NCBI GenBank assembly: GCA_037624485.1
Contig: JASJJC010000016.1
Coordinates: 186,001-250,000 of the forward strand
DNA length: 64,000 bases
From: JAFMKE01 sp037624485
GTDB taxonomy: Bacteria; Bacteroidota; Bacteroidia; Chitinophagales; UBA8649
Direction of reading: 5' to 3'
A program made the translations under genes and the position numbers. Numbering within the stretch: the stretch's first letter is position 1; each line of letters opens with the position of its first letter. The notes under the pieces are model-generated. The model did not search any database. It was not told the origin of the DNA and saw nothing but the letters and a program-made list of their open reading frames with translations. Positions 10,001 to 18,502 of the stretch are shown here, piece by piece.

Positions 10001-12945
10001 CCTCAGGTTTATATACTGTTCGTTATAAAGTTCGTGAAATTTGTTGTGGATGGTCTATACCCGTTTATGATACCATTCGTATTATTGACGAGCCTATAAT
10101 TTATCAAGTTCAAGGTGGTGGTGGCTATTGTCAAGGATCCTCCGGAGCACTTGTGACTTTATCTGGATCTCAGAATGGAGTAAGTTATACTTTGGTGGTA
10201 AATGGGCAGCCTATAGAGAGCGTTTTTGGAACAGGAGCCCCAATTAGTTTCGCTGCTCAACCATTGCCTGGCAATTATGCTATAATTGCTCAGAGTTCTT
10301 CCAATTGTATCAGTAATATGCAGGGCAATGTCAATGTTTTTATTCATCCAAACCCTAATGACCAAGATGTATTGGGGGATCCATTTATTTGTAGTTCAGG
10401 GAGTATTACTGAGACTTCATTAGTATTGGATAATAGCGAAATAGGTATTAATTATCAATTAATCCTGAATGATACCATCCCTCTAGGTGTTCCTATTCCC
10501 GGAACAGGCTTTGGAGTTTCTTTTGGTAGTCAGTCCTTAAGTGGAGCTTATACCGTCTTAGCGACCTCTAATGCTTCAGGTTGCTCGCGCTATTTAACAG
10601 ATACCGTTAATGTGCAATTGTTAAATGGGCCTACGGCATTCAATGTACAGGGAGGCGGCAGCTTTTGTGCGGGTTCTCAAGGGGTGAATATCGATTTGAG
10701 TAATTCAGATAATGGAATTAACTATCAATTGTTTTGGAATTATTCGGTTCCTATTGGAGCCGCTCAAATTGGCACAGGAAGTTCATTAACTTTTGGAAAT
10801 CATAGTTTGGAAGGGCTCTATACGGTAGTAGCTGCAGATAATCTAGGTTGCGAAAATACAATGATTGATTCCTTGGATGTAGATGAATTAAATCCTCCTA
10901 CCTTCCAAACCGTGCTAGTCAATCAATTGGATTGCTATGGTGATTCTACCGCTTCAATAACAGTAAACGCTACTTCGTTCAATGGAGGACTATCTTACGT
11001 CTTAAATAGTAATACGAATTCAACAGGTACCTTTGTAAATTTACCTGCGGGCAATTATTTGCTGACTATCCAAGATGATAGTTTATGTGCAGATATCTAT
11101 CCAGTTACGCCAATAGCGATTGTTGAACCGGCTGAGTTAGTTATTGGCTTGGAAGCGATTAATGAGGTGCTCTGCTTTGGAGCTAATCAAGGTGCTATTG
11201 GAGTGAATGTTAACGGTGGCACTCCATTGTATGCCTATTCTTGGACGAGTACGAATCTTGGATTTTCTTCATCCAATGAAGACATATCCAATCTTGAGGG
11301 AGGAACTTATTACTTGGATGTCACTGATCAAAAAGGATGTACGGCATCCGATACCTTCACAGTCAACGCGCCATCCTTTGATTTGTCTGCAAGTATTACG
11401 ACAACAGATGTATTATGCAATGGTTTAAATACAGGTGAAGCTGTGGTTAATGCATCAGGTGGAACACCTTCTTATGAGTATTTGTGGCATACGAATGATA
11501 CTGCACAAACTATAGTTGGCTTGAACCCAGGAGCTATAAGTGCGACGATAACGGATGCAAACGGATGCTCTACTTATGTTTCTGATTCAATTAATGGTCC
11601 TGGTTCACCAGTAACAATAAATTTAATAAAACTATTTGATGTCGCTTGTTTCGGCGATAATGATGGGCGAATTGAAACTGACATTATTGGGGGAACGCCT
11701 CCATATTCAGTTACTTGGTCACCAATAGGAGATACTACACTTACGGTTTCGGATTTGCTTGCAGGGATATACACCATCACTGTTACTGATGATAATGGAT
11801 GCATAGCAACAAGGGCTTTTCAAGTTCGTCAACCAAGTGAATTACAAATTGGAATTGCTCCGACACAACCGGCTTGCCAGGGTGAACAGACAGGACTAGC
11901 TTCAGTTGGTGTCAATGGAGGAGTAGCTCCATTCAGTTATTTATGGAATACTACACCTAATCAATTTGGCATTGTTGCTACCCAATTGTTCGGTGATCAA
12001 TGGTATAGCGTAAATGTTACAGACAACAGCGGCTGTATTATAGAGGATTCCGTTTTCATACAGAATCCAGATACGATGGAAGTCTCCGTTTTACCGGGGA
12101 ATACCAGTTGTTTAAGTGGAAACGATGGCTATGCTTATATAGAAGTCTCTGGTGGCTATGCGCCATTCAGTTATGAGTTAAATGGTAATTATCAGATAGA
12201 TAGTGCATTTAATAATTTAAGCCCTGGTAACTATTTTATTGTTGTAGAAGATAATCAAGGTTGTTTTGCAAATACGCAGTTTACTATTAGTCCATCTACG
12301 ACATTAGATGTATTGTTGTTTGGATCAAGTTTAAGTGATTTTAATGTATTAGAAGAGCTTACAGTTGTAAGTGGAGAGCCCATTCAGTTGCATGCAGAAT
12401 TACTTAATGAAACACCAAGTTCACAGGTGATAGAATACGTATGGTATCCAGCTACCGATTTGGACCTAAGCGGATGTGCTATCGATAGTCTATGCGAGAA
12501 TCCAAATACATCATTTACGCAAAATGCGCAGTTAGTGGTCGAGGTTATTGAGTTAGTAAATGGAGTAGGATGTTCCGCATTCGATACTTTAGACATTAAG
12601 GTTCGAACCGATTTTCCTGTATTCTTTCCTACGGCTTTTTCGCCATATTCAGATGACTTCAAAATCGACTGTCTTAATGATTATTTTGAGTTAAATGTTG
12701 CAGGTGCTTCAAATTTGAATGTCAAAATATTTAACAGATGGGGAGAGATGGTCTTTGAAAACCCAAATCAAACCAACGGACCAAGTAATCCAAAAATTTT
12801 GGATTGTTCAAATCCAAGAAATGCATGGGATGGAACATTTAAAGGGGAACCTGTTCCAATGGGTGCATACATATACCAAGTCGTTGCGACTATGTTTAGC
12901 GGAGAAGAAAAATCTTATAGCGGCTCGGTTACCATTCTTCGATAA
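7087..12945 (+). CDS. Giant surface protein with glycine-rich block, SprB repeats and T9SS type B (gliding-motility-type) C-terminal domain
   Basis: The 1952 residues begin with a signal peptide (to about residue 20, SLFAQ). A cysteine-rich N-terminal region that I do not recognise follows, then Ig/PKD-like modules (~180-375). A DUF1565-like beta-helix start (~382-535) leads into a glycine-rich block at ~539-802 made of GGN, GGS and GGR units with several cysteines. Three related modules begin near 1008, 1097 and 1188 (GGGYCQG, CSSGS and GGGSFCAG types). Six SprB-type repeats start near 1282, 1363, 1444, 1521, 1597 and 1675 (C-x-G ... GGTPPYSYxW pattern). The C-terminus from ~1845 (PTAFSPYSDD ... 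FNRWGEMVF ... GAYIYQV) is the type B sorting domain. The protein should be a T9SS-exported adhesin or matrix component. Confidence 0.9.
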   Translation: MKKLYILFVFSIFYVSLFAQLVNYEVEIIAVERTNYGDCNACGSPDPTWIIDLQDNVSPALSNVGIHVPGNSTVFTNVSYTLANRINSGANSFSLALDAWEDNCNNDVFNFNSYNFFNCFPSVYGDSRRCNSSNVASVNFRTFSPCTWHSGVSSWCGDYRFTYRFRWSFNESPVIAIQPSPSDNNLCLGTALNLTASTTLDANGWPSGANYQWQVSTFTDCASVLASSWTNVGGANSSNFTPPQSPGTRLYRVLITANCSSNFISNTVASNCIRVSYNPYGVPGDLPPDIQSGICGSIVLPGSTHPLSALLPPAVGAANGVTYAWTASGGSFSQSSAAATNWTAPITAGNYIITLTYEDACGQSDANSTCVVDVGSPNCDFAYVATTGVDDLFAGGPNNPYQTLSYAISQLAGRKYIRMAGGVYNETSIIQLENDLVIEGGYQFQAGIWTKTSSQNTDLVLSGFQNSLATGSSSIEHRVGILGNNDDGFTLQDLTITSTAVFGLTPDNRGRSNYAILLINGCENYNVIRCEVNSGNASAGSSGTTPSNGGGSLGGSGLGSGGSGANGNGNPGGGASGDGGDNAAFNASIHPPYVNPAGSTGSGGFSGVGTDNCGGSGGGCPFSSNGCSGNSGNNGNSGLNGRSWQVNDRPTAGIPNATYYVPGGQAGIGQDGGGGGQGAGGNGSRGGRVGCVSCDGFNGGTGGNGGPGGRGGTGGYGSGGSFAIYTDNSNIGVNFSNILLNTPLNQVSGGNGANGSSGLNGGNGSGGNCNGCVNGSKCSGSGGQGGAGGNGGRGRDGANGVNAHLVVDGVSSNPSTSIPNSPIVSINYNNAKACIYSEISLSKDGPNSWNIPLPYVNDLSDSPAPLVTSSFSNGDNDVLVYSTTPGQVVNLQIGGATFNSYLRIADVQRALPSLTVSPANMTCINTSINLSATSWGTEVEYDWRIYQGTDVDNPSLSPSTISAPTFNLNGLSSGLYTVRYKVREICCGWSIPVYDTIRIIDEPIIYQVQGGGGYCQGSSGALVTLSGSQNGVSYTLVVNGQPIESVFGTGAPISFAAQPLPGNYAIIAQSSSNCISNMQGNVNVFIHPNPNDQDVLGDPFICSSGSITETSLVLDNSEIGINYQLILNDTIPLGVPIPGTGFGVSFGSQSLSGAYTVLATSNASGCSRYLTDTVNVQLLNGPTAFNVQGGGSFCAGSQGVNIDLSNSDNGINYQLFWNYSVPIGAAQIGTGSSLTFGNHSLEGLYTVVAADNLGCENTMIDSLDVDELNPPTFQTVLVNQLDCYGDSTASITVNATSFNGGLSYVLNSNTNSTGTFVNLPAGNYLLTIQDDSLCADIYPVTPIAIVEPAELVIGLEAINEVLCFGANQGAIGVNVNGGTPLYAYSWTSTNLGFSSSNEDISNLEGGTYYLDVTDQKGCTASDTFTVNAPSFDLSASITTTDVLCNGLNTGEAVVNASGGTPSYEYLWHTNDTAQTIVGLNPGAISATITDANGCSTYVSDSINGPGSPVTINLIKLFDVACFGDNDGRIETDIIGGTPPYSVTWSPIGDTTLTVSDLLAGIYTITVTDDNGCIATRAFQVRQPSELQIGIAPTQPACQGEQTGLASVGVNGGVAPFSYLWNTTPNQFGIVATQLFGDQWYSVNVTDNSGCIIEDSVFIQNPDTMEVSVLPGNTSCLSGNDGYAYIEVSGGYAPFSYELNGNYQIDSAFNNLSPGNYFIVVEDNQGCFANTQFTISPSTTLDVLLFGSSLSDFNVLEELTVVSGEPIQLHAELLNETPSSQVIEYVWYPATDLDLSGCAIDSLCENPNTSFTQNAQLVVEVIELVNGVGCSAFDTLDIKVRTDFPVFFPTAFSPYSDDFKIDCLNDYFELNVAGASNLNVKIFNRWGEMVFENPNQTNGPSNPKILDCSNPRNAWDGTFKGEPVPMGAYIYQVVATMFSGEEKSYSGSVTILR

Positions 12946-12995
12946 ATCAATTGAATGTAAATGAATTAAGGAAATTTAATTTTATGAACAATAAT

Positions 12996-13026
12996 GCCAT
13001 TTGTGACTCAACAAATGGCTTTATTA
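12996..13026 (+). terminator. Intrinsic terminator after the giant surface protein
   Basis: A perfect nine-base stem (GCCATTTGT / ACAAATGGC) with a six-base loop is followed by a T-rich stretch. It lies 51 nt after the stop codon of the surface protein and before the valS promoter. Confidence 0.7.
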
Positions 13027-13083
13027 ATATAAGTAATCCCGAACAAAAGTCATTTAATGATTTCTAAGCCAAAGCAATTTAAT

Positions 13084-13092
13084 TACCTTTGT
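13084..13092 (+). promoter_or_regulatory. -7 promoter box (TACCTTTGT) of valS
   Basis: Exact TAnnTTTGY match 17 bases upstream of the valS ATG, predicting a leader of about 14 nt. No T-box or other structured leader is present. Confidence 0.5.
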
Positions 13093-13109
13093 CTATTAAT
13101 TAATTCTCC

Positions 13110-15767
13110 ATGAGTAAAAAAGTATATAACCCTTCTGAAATCGAAGGAAAATGGTATCAATATTGGATGGATAATCAAATCTTTCGTTCGGTCCCAGATG
13201 ATAGAGAACCCTATACGATTGTGATTCCACCGCCCAATGTCACAGGCATACTCCATATGGGGCATATTTTAAATAATACCATTCAAGACATTCTAATCCG
13301 CAGAGCCCGAATGTTAGGTAAAAATGCGTGCTGGGTTCCCGGTACGGATCATGCAGCTATTGCCACTGAGTCTAAAGTTGTAAATAAACTGAGAGAGGAG
13401 GGTATTAGTAAAGGAGATATTGGAAGAGAGGAATTTCTGAAACATTGTTTTGAATGGAAGGATAAATATGGGGGTATTATTATCGATCAATTGAAAAAGA
13501 TGGGCGCATCTTGCGATTGGGAGAGGGAGCGATTTACCATGGAACCTTCTTTAAATGTGGCGGTTACCGAAATTTTCAATATTTGGTACGAGAAAGGATA
13601 CATCTATCGAGATTGGAAAATTGTAAATTGGGATCCTAAAGCGCAAACAACTCTCAGCAATGAAGAAGTAATTAGAAAGGATGTTCAATCGAATCTTTAC
13701 TATGTCAAGTATAATCTTGTTGATAGTGATGAGTTCGTAACAATTGCGACAACCCGTCCTGAAACCATAATGGGTGATACAGCTATCTGTGTCCATCCTG
13801 ATGATAAAAGATTCGAGCATCTGCATGGAAAGAAGGTTGTCGTACCTATGGTTAATCGGGAAATCCCAATTATCTGTGATGAGTATATTGATATGGATTT
13901 TGGGACAGGTATGTTAAAAGTAACTCCAGCCCATGATACGAATGATTACGAAATTGGACAACGACATTCTTTAGAGACTATTGATGTGTTTAATGCAGAT
14001 GGCACGATTAGTGAAGCCGGCAAAGTCTTTGTTGGAGAAGATCGATTTATAGTCCGTAAAAAAGTCGCCAAGTTGCTTGAAGAGACTAAGCACTTGATTA
14101 AGACTGAACAAATGACTAATAATGTTGGATATTCAGAGAGAAATGCGGATACTGTCGTAGAACCAAGATTAAGCTTGCAATGGTTTGTTAAAATGGAGCA
14201 GATCGTGAAACCTGCATTAGCGCATGTGATGAACGATGACATTAAAATAATGCCCGCCAAGTTTAAGAATGTATATAAACATTGGCTAGAAAATATCAGA
14301 GACTGGCCTATTTCTCGACAATTATGGTGGGGACATCAAATCCCTGTATGGTATTTTGGGGAGGAGTTTGTTGTAGCCAAAGATGCTCAGTCTGCACTGG
14401 ATAAAGCAAGAATTAAGTTTAATAATCCACAACTAGAATTAACGGATTTAAAACAGGAGGATGATGTGTTAGATACCTGGTTTTCTTCTATGTTATGGCC
14501 TATTTCGGTGTTTGATGGGTTTGGTGAAGACAAAACAGAATTTAATTACTATTATCCGACAAATGTATTGGTTACTGGTTGGGATATTATCTTCTTTTGG
14601 GTAGCAAGGATGGTTTTTGGGGGCTATGAATTCACTCCAAAATTTGCTTTGCCTGATGGTTCTGCGAGACCAATTGAAAAGCAAAAGCCATTTGAAGATG
14701 TATATTTCACAGGTATGGTTAGAGATAGCCAGCGAAGGAAAATGTCAAAGTCGTTAGGGAATTCACCAGATCCGCTAAAGTTGATGGACGAGTACGGAGC
14801 AGATGGCGTACGTTTTGGAATGATGAGTGTAAGTGCAGCAGGAAATGACTTGTTGTTCGATGAAAAATTATGTGACCAAGGCAAGAAGTTTTCAAATAAG
14901 ATTTGGAATGCATTCGGACTGGTTAAGATGTGGGAGGAAAATGCTGTTGATAAGCAAAATGATAATGCAAGTACATTCGCATGGTTTGAAAGTAAGCTAA
15001 GCAAGACTATTGAAGACGTAGATAGCTCATTAGCTAGTTATAGAATTTCTGAAGCTTTATTAAGTTTATATAATTTTATTTGGCAAGACTTCTTTAGTAC
15101 TTATTTAGAGTATGTTAAGCCTAATTATGGCGATACTCAGGATCAAGAAACATTGAAGAGGACGCTGGAGTATTTCGAGCAAGTTTTACAATTATTACAT
15201 CCTTTTATGCCATTCATAACCGAAGAGATTTGGCAAGCAATGGATACAAGGGCAGAGGGCGCATCTATTAATCTAACCACTTGGCCAAAATCGGGCAGTA
15301 TTGATGTTGACGCCTTAGCTAAAGGAGAATACTCAAAGGAGATTATTTCCTCAATTAGGGATATTCGAAAGAAAGCTCAAATCAAGAATGCAGATAAATT
15401 AGCAGCCTTTGTATTGACTGATAACCCATCCGTATATGAAGATTTTATGAGTAAAATAGAAAAGATTGGAGGCTTAGAGTCAATTCTAGTTTCTGAGACA
15501 GAAGTAATTGGTGCACAGAGTTTTATTGTCAAAGGTCAGCAGTTCTATATTGAATTGAATCAAGTAATTGATGTAGAAACTAAACGTTTGGAAATGGAGG
15601 AAGAGTTAAAATATACTAGAGGCTTCTTAGTGTCGGTTCAAAAGAAATTGGGCAATGCTCGTTTTGTCGATAACGCTCCGGAAAAAGTGGTTGCTATGGA
15701 ACGTCAAAAGCTTGCAGATGCTGAATCCAAAATTAAGTTATTAGAAGAAAGCTTGGGTAGATTATAG
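13110..15767 (+). CDS. valS: Valyl-tRNA synthetase
   Basis: This class I synthetase charges tRNA-Val. At 885 residues it is full length. The HIGH-type motif appears as NVTGILHMGH near the N-terminus and KMSKSLGNSPDP is the KMSKS loop. The editing (CP1) domain lies between them and contains TTRPETIMGDTA. The C-terminal ~65 residues form the coiled-coil tRNA-binding arm typical of ValRS. The gene is monocistronic by context, with a terminator and its own promoter upstream and a 217 nt gap after it that shows no gene or RNA I can recognise. Confidence 0.97.
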   Translation: MSKKVYNPSEIEGKWYQYWMDNQIFRSVPDDREPYTIVIPPPNVTGILHMGHILNNTIQDILIRRARMLGKNACWVPGTDHAAIATESKVVNKLREEGISKGDIGREEFLKHCFEWKDKYGGIIIDQLKKMGASCDWERERFTMEPSLNVAVTEIFNIWYEKGYIYRDWKIVNWDPKAQTTLSNEEVIRKDVQSNLYYVKYNLVDSDEFVTIATTRPETIMGDTAICVHPDDKRFEHLHGKKVVVPMVNREIPIICDEYIDMDFGTGMLKVTPAHDTNDYEIGQRHSLETIDVFNADGTISEAGKVFVGEDRFIVRKKVAKLLEETKHLIKTEQMTNNVGYSERNADTVVEPRLSLQWFVKMEQIVKPALAHVMNDDIKIMPAKFKNVYKHWLENIRDWPISRQLWWGHQIPVWYFGEEFVVAKDAQSALDKARIKFNNPQLELTDLKQEDDVLDTWFSSMLWPISVFDGFGEDKTEFNYYYPTNVLVTGWDIIFFWVARMVFGGYEFTPKFALPDGSARPIEKQKPFEDVYFTGMVRDSQRRKMSKSLGNSPDPLKLMDEYGADGVRFGMMSVSAAGNDLLFDEKLCDQGKKFSNKIWNAFGLVKMWEENAVDKQNDNASTFAWFESKLSKTIEDVDSSLASYRISEALLSLYNFIWQDFFSTYLEYVKPNYGDTQDQETLKRTLEYFEQVLQLLHPFMPFITEEIWQAMDTRAEGASINLTTWPKSGSIDVDALAKGEYSKEIISSIRDIRKKAQIKNADKLAAFVLTDNPSVYEDFMSKIEKIGGLESILVSETEVIGAQSFIVKGQQFYIELNQVIDVETKRLEMEEELKYTRGFLVSVQKKLGNARFVDNAPEKVVAMERQKLADAESKIKLLEESLGRL

Positions 15768-15984
15768 TTAAATTTTAAAAATTGGAGCATTCAGAATATT
15801 TCATAAAAAGTGCTGTTCTAGTTCAATGCAAACAATCATTAAGAAATTAGTTTTCGATTGATTCTATTGTACTTTCTTTTAATCTATTTCTCCATCGCTT
15901 CCCAGTAAAGTTTGAATTAATCCTACTAATTGCTAGATTTTCCACTAATTTTTTATATTTTCATTAAATACTAACTTTTGACTA

Positions 15985-16338
15985 ATGAAGAAGAATGAAA
16001 ATAATCGAGATGGAGGGAGAAGAAAAATGCACTATTCGCCCAATTTATTATCATGCATCAATAATTCGATAGACAATCGCGTAATCGTCACTATTGAATA
16101 TGCTTCAAGAGAAAGTGAAAAGACTATTAGGCAGGTTGAACCGATGGCTTTGGTTTATAAAAATAGAAAGAGAAATCTGGTAGGTTGGTGTCATTTACGA
16201 GAGGATTGGCGATCATTTAGACTAGACCGTATTGACATGGTTAAATTACATGCCACAATTTTTGATAAAAGAACTGATTTTGATGTTACAGAATTCGAAG
16301 GAGATGATGAAACATTTGAAGAACAGCAGCCTTCATAA
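15985..16338 (+). CDS. Stand-alone WYL-domain protein
   Basis: The 117-residue protein consists almost entirely of a WYL domain: the segment RQVEPMALVYKNRKRNLVGW followed by FRLDRIDMV matches the WYL pattern (VEP ... W ... L ... FRLDRI). WYL domains sense ligands, often nucleic acids or nucleotides, and are usually fused to a DNA-binding HTH. None is present here: only ~25 basic, polar residues precede the domain and an acidic tail follows. It might act as a partner regulator. A near-consensus box (TAACTTTTG, one base too long) ends five bases before the ATG. It converges on menE with a five-base gap. Confidence 0.75.
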   Translation: MKKNENNRDGGRRKMHYSPNLLSCINNSIDNRVIVTIEYASRESEKTIRQVEPMALVYKNRKRNLVGWCHLREDWRSFRLDRIDMVKLHATIFDKRTDFDVTEFEGDDETFEEQQPS

Positions 16339-16343
16339 TATTG

Positions 16344-17390
16344 CTAAATATTTAATAGCTTTTTTGTCGAAATTCGGTCGATTTTCCCATTAGCAGCATC
16401 TATAAATTGGGGAACAAAAAACACTTGTTTGGGTCGATGATATTTATCCAAATCCCTGAATATTTTTTCGTTTAATTCATACGATTCTCCTTCAATAATC
16501 AAGATGATTTGATTGTTCAGCTGTTTGTGCTTAATGGAGCTAAAGAAAAATCGTTCTTTTATAAAAGATCTTAATTTTTGTTCAATTTGTTCGGGTATAA
16601 TCTTTGTTCCGCCTGATTCAATGGCAAAATCTGATCGACCAAGCCAGACGAAGGAACTTGGCGAATTTAACTCGATTAAATCTTTCGTATGAATCGCTTC
16701 ATCTTGTAATTGCGGCGCATGTACGATCATACATCCTATTGAAGATTGAGTAATGCTTATATCAGGAAGGCAGGTGTAATTTTTATCTTTCCCTATTTTC
16801 CGAAGAGCAAAATGACTAATCGTTTCAGTCATGCCAAAACTACTATATATATTAAGTCGATGCGCTTCGATAGACTTTTCCAAAGCCATAGAAACTTCGC
16901 CACCTCCAATCAAAATTTGATGGATGTTCTTTATTTTATCTGCAGAATCTTTTAAGATTGTGGAAACTTGGTAGGGTACAAATGCAGCAAATTTAAATTT
17001 TTCTGGGCAATCCATTAAAGGGTTTGCGGAAGGTGCTGCGATGTGTAAATCAAGTCGAGCATAAAATGCGCGCACAATCATCATCATCCCTCCAATACGT
17101 CGCGGTGACAAACATAATAAGGCCTTGTCACCTTTTAACAAGCCGAAAAAATTGACAGTCATTTGGGCACTAACAAGCATTTTTTCTTTGGATAAGCGAA
17201 TCGACTTCGGCTTTCCTGTGGAACCTGAAGTTTGGACCAGAATGTAATCATCTTTATTCAACCAGGAAGCTATAAATCCCCAATACTCATTTTCCCAGTT
17301 TTCCCTTTTACTTGAATATTGAGATTTTTCAATTAGATCTTGTTCAGAGTAAGTTTTCCCAAAGAGGATTAATGTGTTGAAATTTTCCAT
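16344..17390 (-). CDS. menE: O-succinylbenzoate-CoA ligase-like AMP-forming enzyme
   Basis: MenE activates o-succinylbenzoate with CoA in menaquinone synthesis. The 348 residues match the short MenE form of Bacteroidota. The adenylate-forming signature TSGSTGKPKSI is present, followed by LSPRRIGGMMM (typical of MenE), FGMTET, and a short C-terminal domain ending GKIDRIST with the catalytic lysine. No other men gene is in the window. Another acyl-CoA ligase role is possible but less likely. A box reading TAATTTCGT on the minus strand (17403-17411) may be its promoter. Confidence 0.83.
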   Translation of the reverse strand: MENFNTLILFGKTYSEQDLIEKSQYSSKRENWENEYWGFIASWLNKDDYILVQTSGSTGKPKSIRLSKEKMLVSAQMTVNFFGLLKGDKALLCLSPRRIGGMMMIVRAFYARLDLHIAAPSANPLMDCPEKFKFAAFVPYQVSTILKDSADKIKNIHQILIGGGEVSMALEKSIEAHRLNIYSSFGMTETISHFALRKIGKDKNYTCLPDISITQSSIGCMIVHAPQLQDEAIHTKDLIELNSPSSFVWLGRSDFAIESGGTKIIPEQIEQKLRSFIKERFFFSSIKHKQLNNQIILIIEGESYELNEKIFRDLDKYHRPKQVFFVPQFIDAANGKIDRISTKKLLNI

Positions 17391-17413
17391 AGTATTTAAG
17401 CAACGAAATTACT

Positions 17414-17422
17414 TATATTTGA
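17414..17422 (+). promoter_or_regulatory. -7 promoter box (TATATTTGA) of the lipoprotein-rnhA pair
   Basis: TAnnTTTG match 23 bases before the lipoprotein ATG, divergent from menE. Confidence 0.45.
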
Positions 17423-17445
17423 GTGAATTAAAAACTGGATGAGTT

Positions 17446-17907
17446 ATGAAAAATTTCCTTAAAATTTTCCTGTTGATTTTTCTGCTTATAAGTTCTTGCA
17501 AAGCTAAAAAAGCTGTGAGTGAAACAGTGAAGGGCGATGAAACAATAAAACTGATTGATTTAGGGAATAAAATGCAATCTTTTCAAATTGGGGAGATTGA
17601 TGAGCTAGTTAAAGAAGACTTGATGTTTGTCATAAAAGACCTTGCCATTTTGGAAAAAAAGGTCGAAATTAATGTGCAATACGGCGGTGGATGTGTAAAA
17701 CCGCATGTTTTTGAATTGTACACTGATGGTGTTTTGGATAAAATGGGGAATATGGATTTTTACTTATTGCACAAAACTCATAATGATTATTGTAAAGCAC
17801 TTATCATGGAGGTCTTGGTGTTTGACCTAAAGCCTTTGTATGATTTGCAATCTCAAAAATTAAAAACAATCAGAATCAACGATTTACGAAAAAACGATAT
17901 GTATTAA
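17446..17907 (+). CDS. Putative lipoprotein of unknown function
   Basis: I do not recognise the family. The 153 residues start with a lipoprotein signal peptide whose lipobox LISSC places the lipidated cysteine at residue 18, followed by KAKK. The mature part has a central YGGGCVKPHVFELYTDG segment and a later HNDYCKA; these two cysteines could form a disulfide in the periplasm. The stop codon overlaps the rnhA start by one base (TAATG), so the two genes are translationally coupled, although a functional relation to RNase H is not obvious. Confidence 0.7.
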   Translation: MKNFLKIFLLIFLLISSCKAKKAVSETVKGDETIKLIDLGNKMQSFQIGEIDELVKEDLMFVIKDLAILEKKVEINVQYGGGCVKPHVFELYTDGVLDKMGNMDFYLLHKTHNDYCKALIMEVLVFDLKPLYDLQSQKLKTIRINDLRKNDMY

Positions 17908-18368
17908 TGCAGATAGTTATTCATACCGATGGTGCGGCCCAAGGTAATCCAGGTAAAGGTGGTTATGGCGTAGTCCTGCAGTCAGGTAAACATTATAAGG
18001 AACTTTCACAAGGCTTCAAATACACGACGAATAATCGCATGGAATTACTTGCGGTAATAGTAGCACTAGAAGCAATTAAGGATGGCGGCGCTAATGTCCT
18101 GGTTGTGTCTGATAGTAAGTATGTTGTTGACGCTGTAGAAAAGAAATGGTTGTTTGGCTGGGAGAAAAAAAACTTTGCAAAAAAGAAAAATCCTGATCTT
18201 TGGAAACGTTTTTTACCGGTTTATCGCAAACATAAGGTTGCCTTAAAATGGATAAAAGGGCATGCAGGACACCCATTAAATGAACGTTGTGATGAGTTGG
18301 CAGTTCAAGCGGCAAACAGCTCAGATTTACTGGTTGATAAATACTATGAGCAGAACGAAAAAGCCTAA
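17907..18368 (+). CDS. rnhA: Ribonuclease HI
   Basis: RNase HI cuts RNA in RNA-DNA hybrids during replication and repair. The 153 residues have all four catalytic acidic residues: Asp8 (HTDGA), Glu46 (NRMEL), Asp69 (VSDSK) and Asp129 (RCDEL), plus His122 in the flexible loop (GHAGHP). The length is close to the E. coli enzyme. It is coupled to the preceding lipoprotein by a one-base overlap. Confidence 0.96.
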   Translation: MQIVIHTDGAAQGNPGKGGYGVVLQSGKHYKELSQGFKYTTNNRMELLAVIVALEAIKDGGANVLVVSDSKYVVDAVEKKWLFGWEKKNFAKKKNPDLWKRFLPVYRKHKVALKWIKGHAGHPLNERCDELAVQAANSSDLLVDKYYEQNEKA

Positions 18369-18382
18369 TTTTTCGCTTTTTC
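18357..18382 (+). terminator. Possible terminator overlapping the rnhA stop
   Basis: An eight-base inverted repeat (GAAAAAGC / GCTTTTTC) with a ten-base loop includes the rnhA stop codon. The T tract is inside the stem rather than after it, so the call is tentative. Confidence 0.35.
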
Positions 18383-18502
18383 ATTAAGCTGAAGTCCAAG
18401 TGCGCTTAGCTTACTTCGATTTAAAGGCCAATGCGTGTTGTTTGAATAAGTTATTCGCTTACAATTCTTAATAATGTTGTATTTTTATCGTAAATATTTA
18501 AT

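Noticed and set aside
15768..15984. Search for tRNA or small RNA in the gap after valS
   Set aside because: No cloverleaf or strong hairpin with T tract was found; only AT-rich sequence and a near-consensus promoter box at its end.
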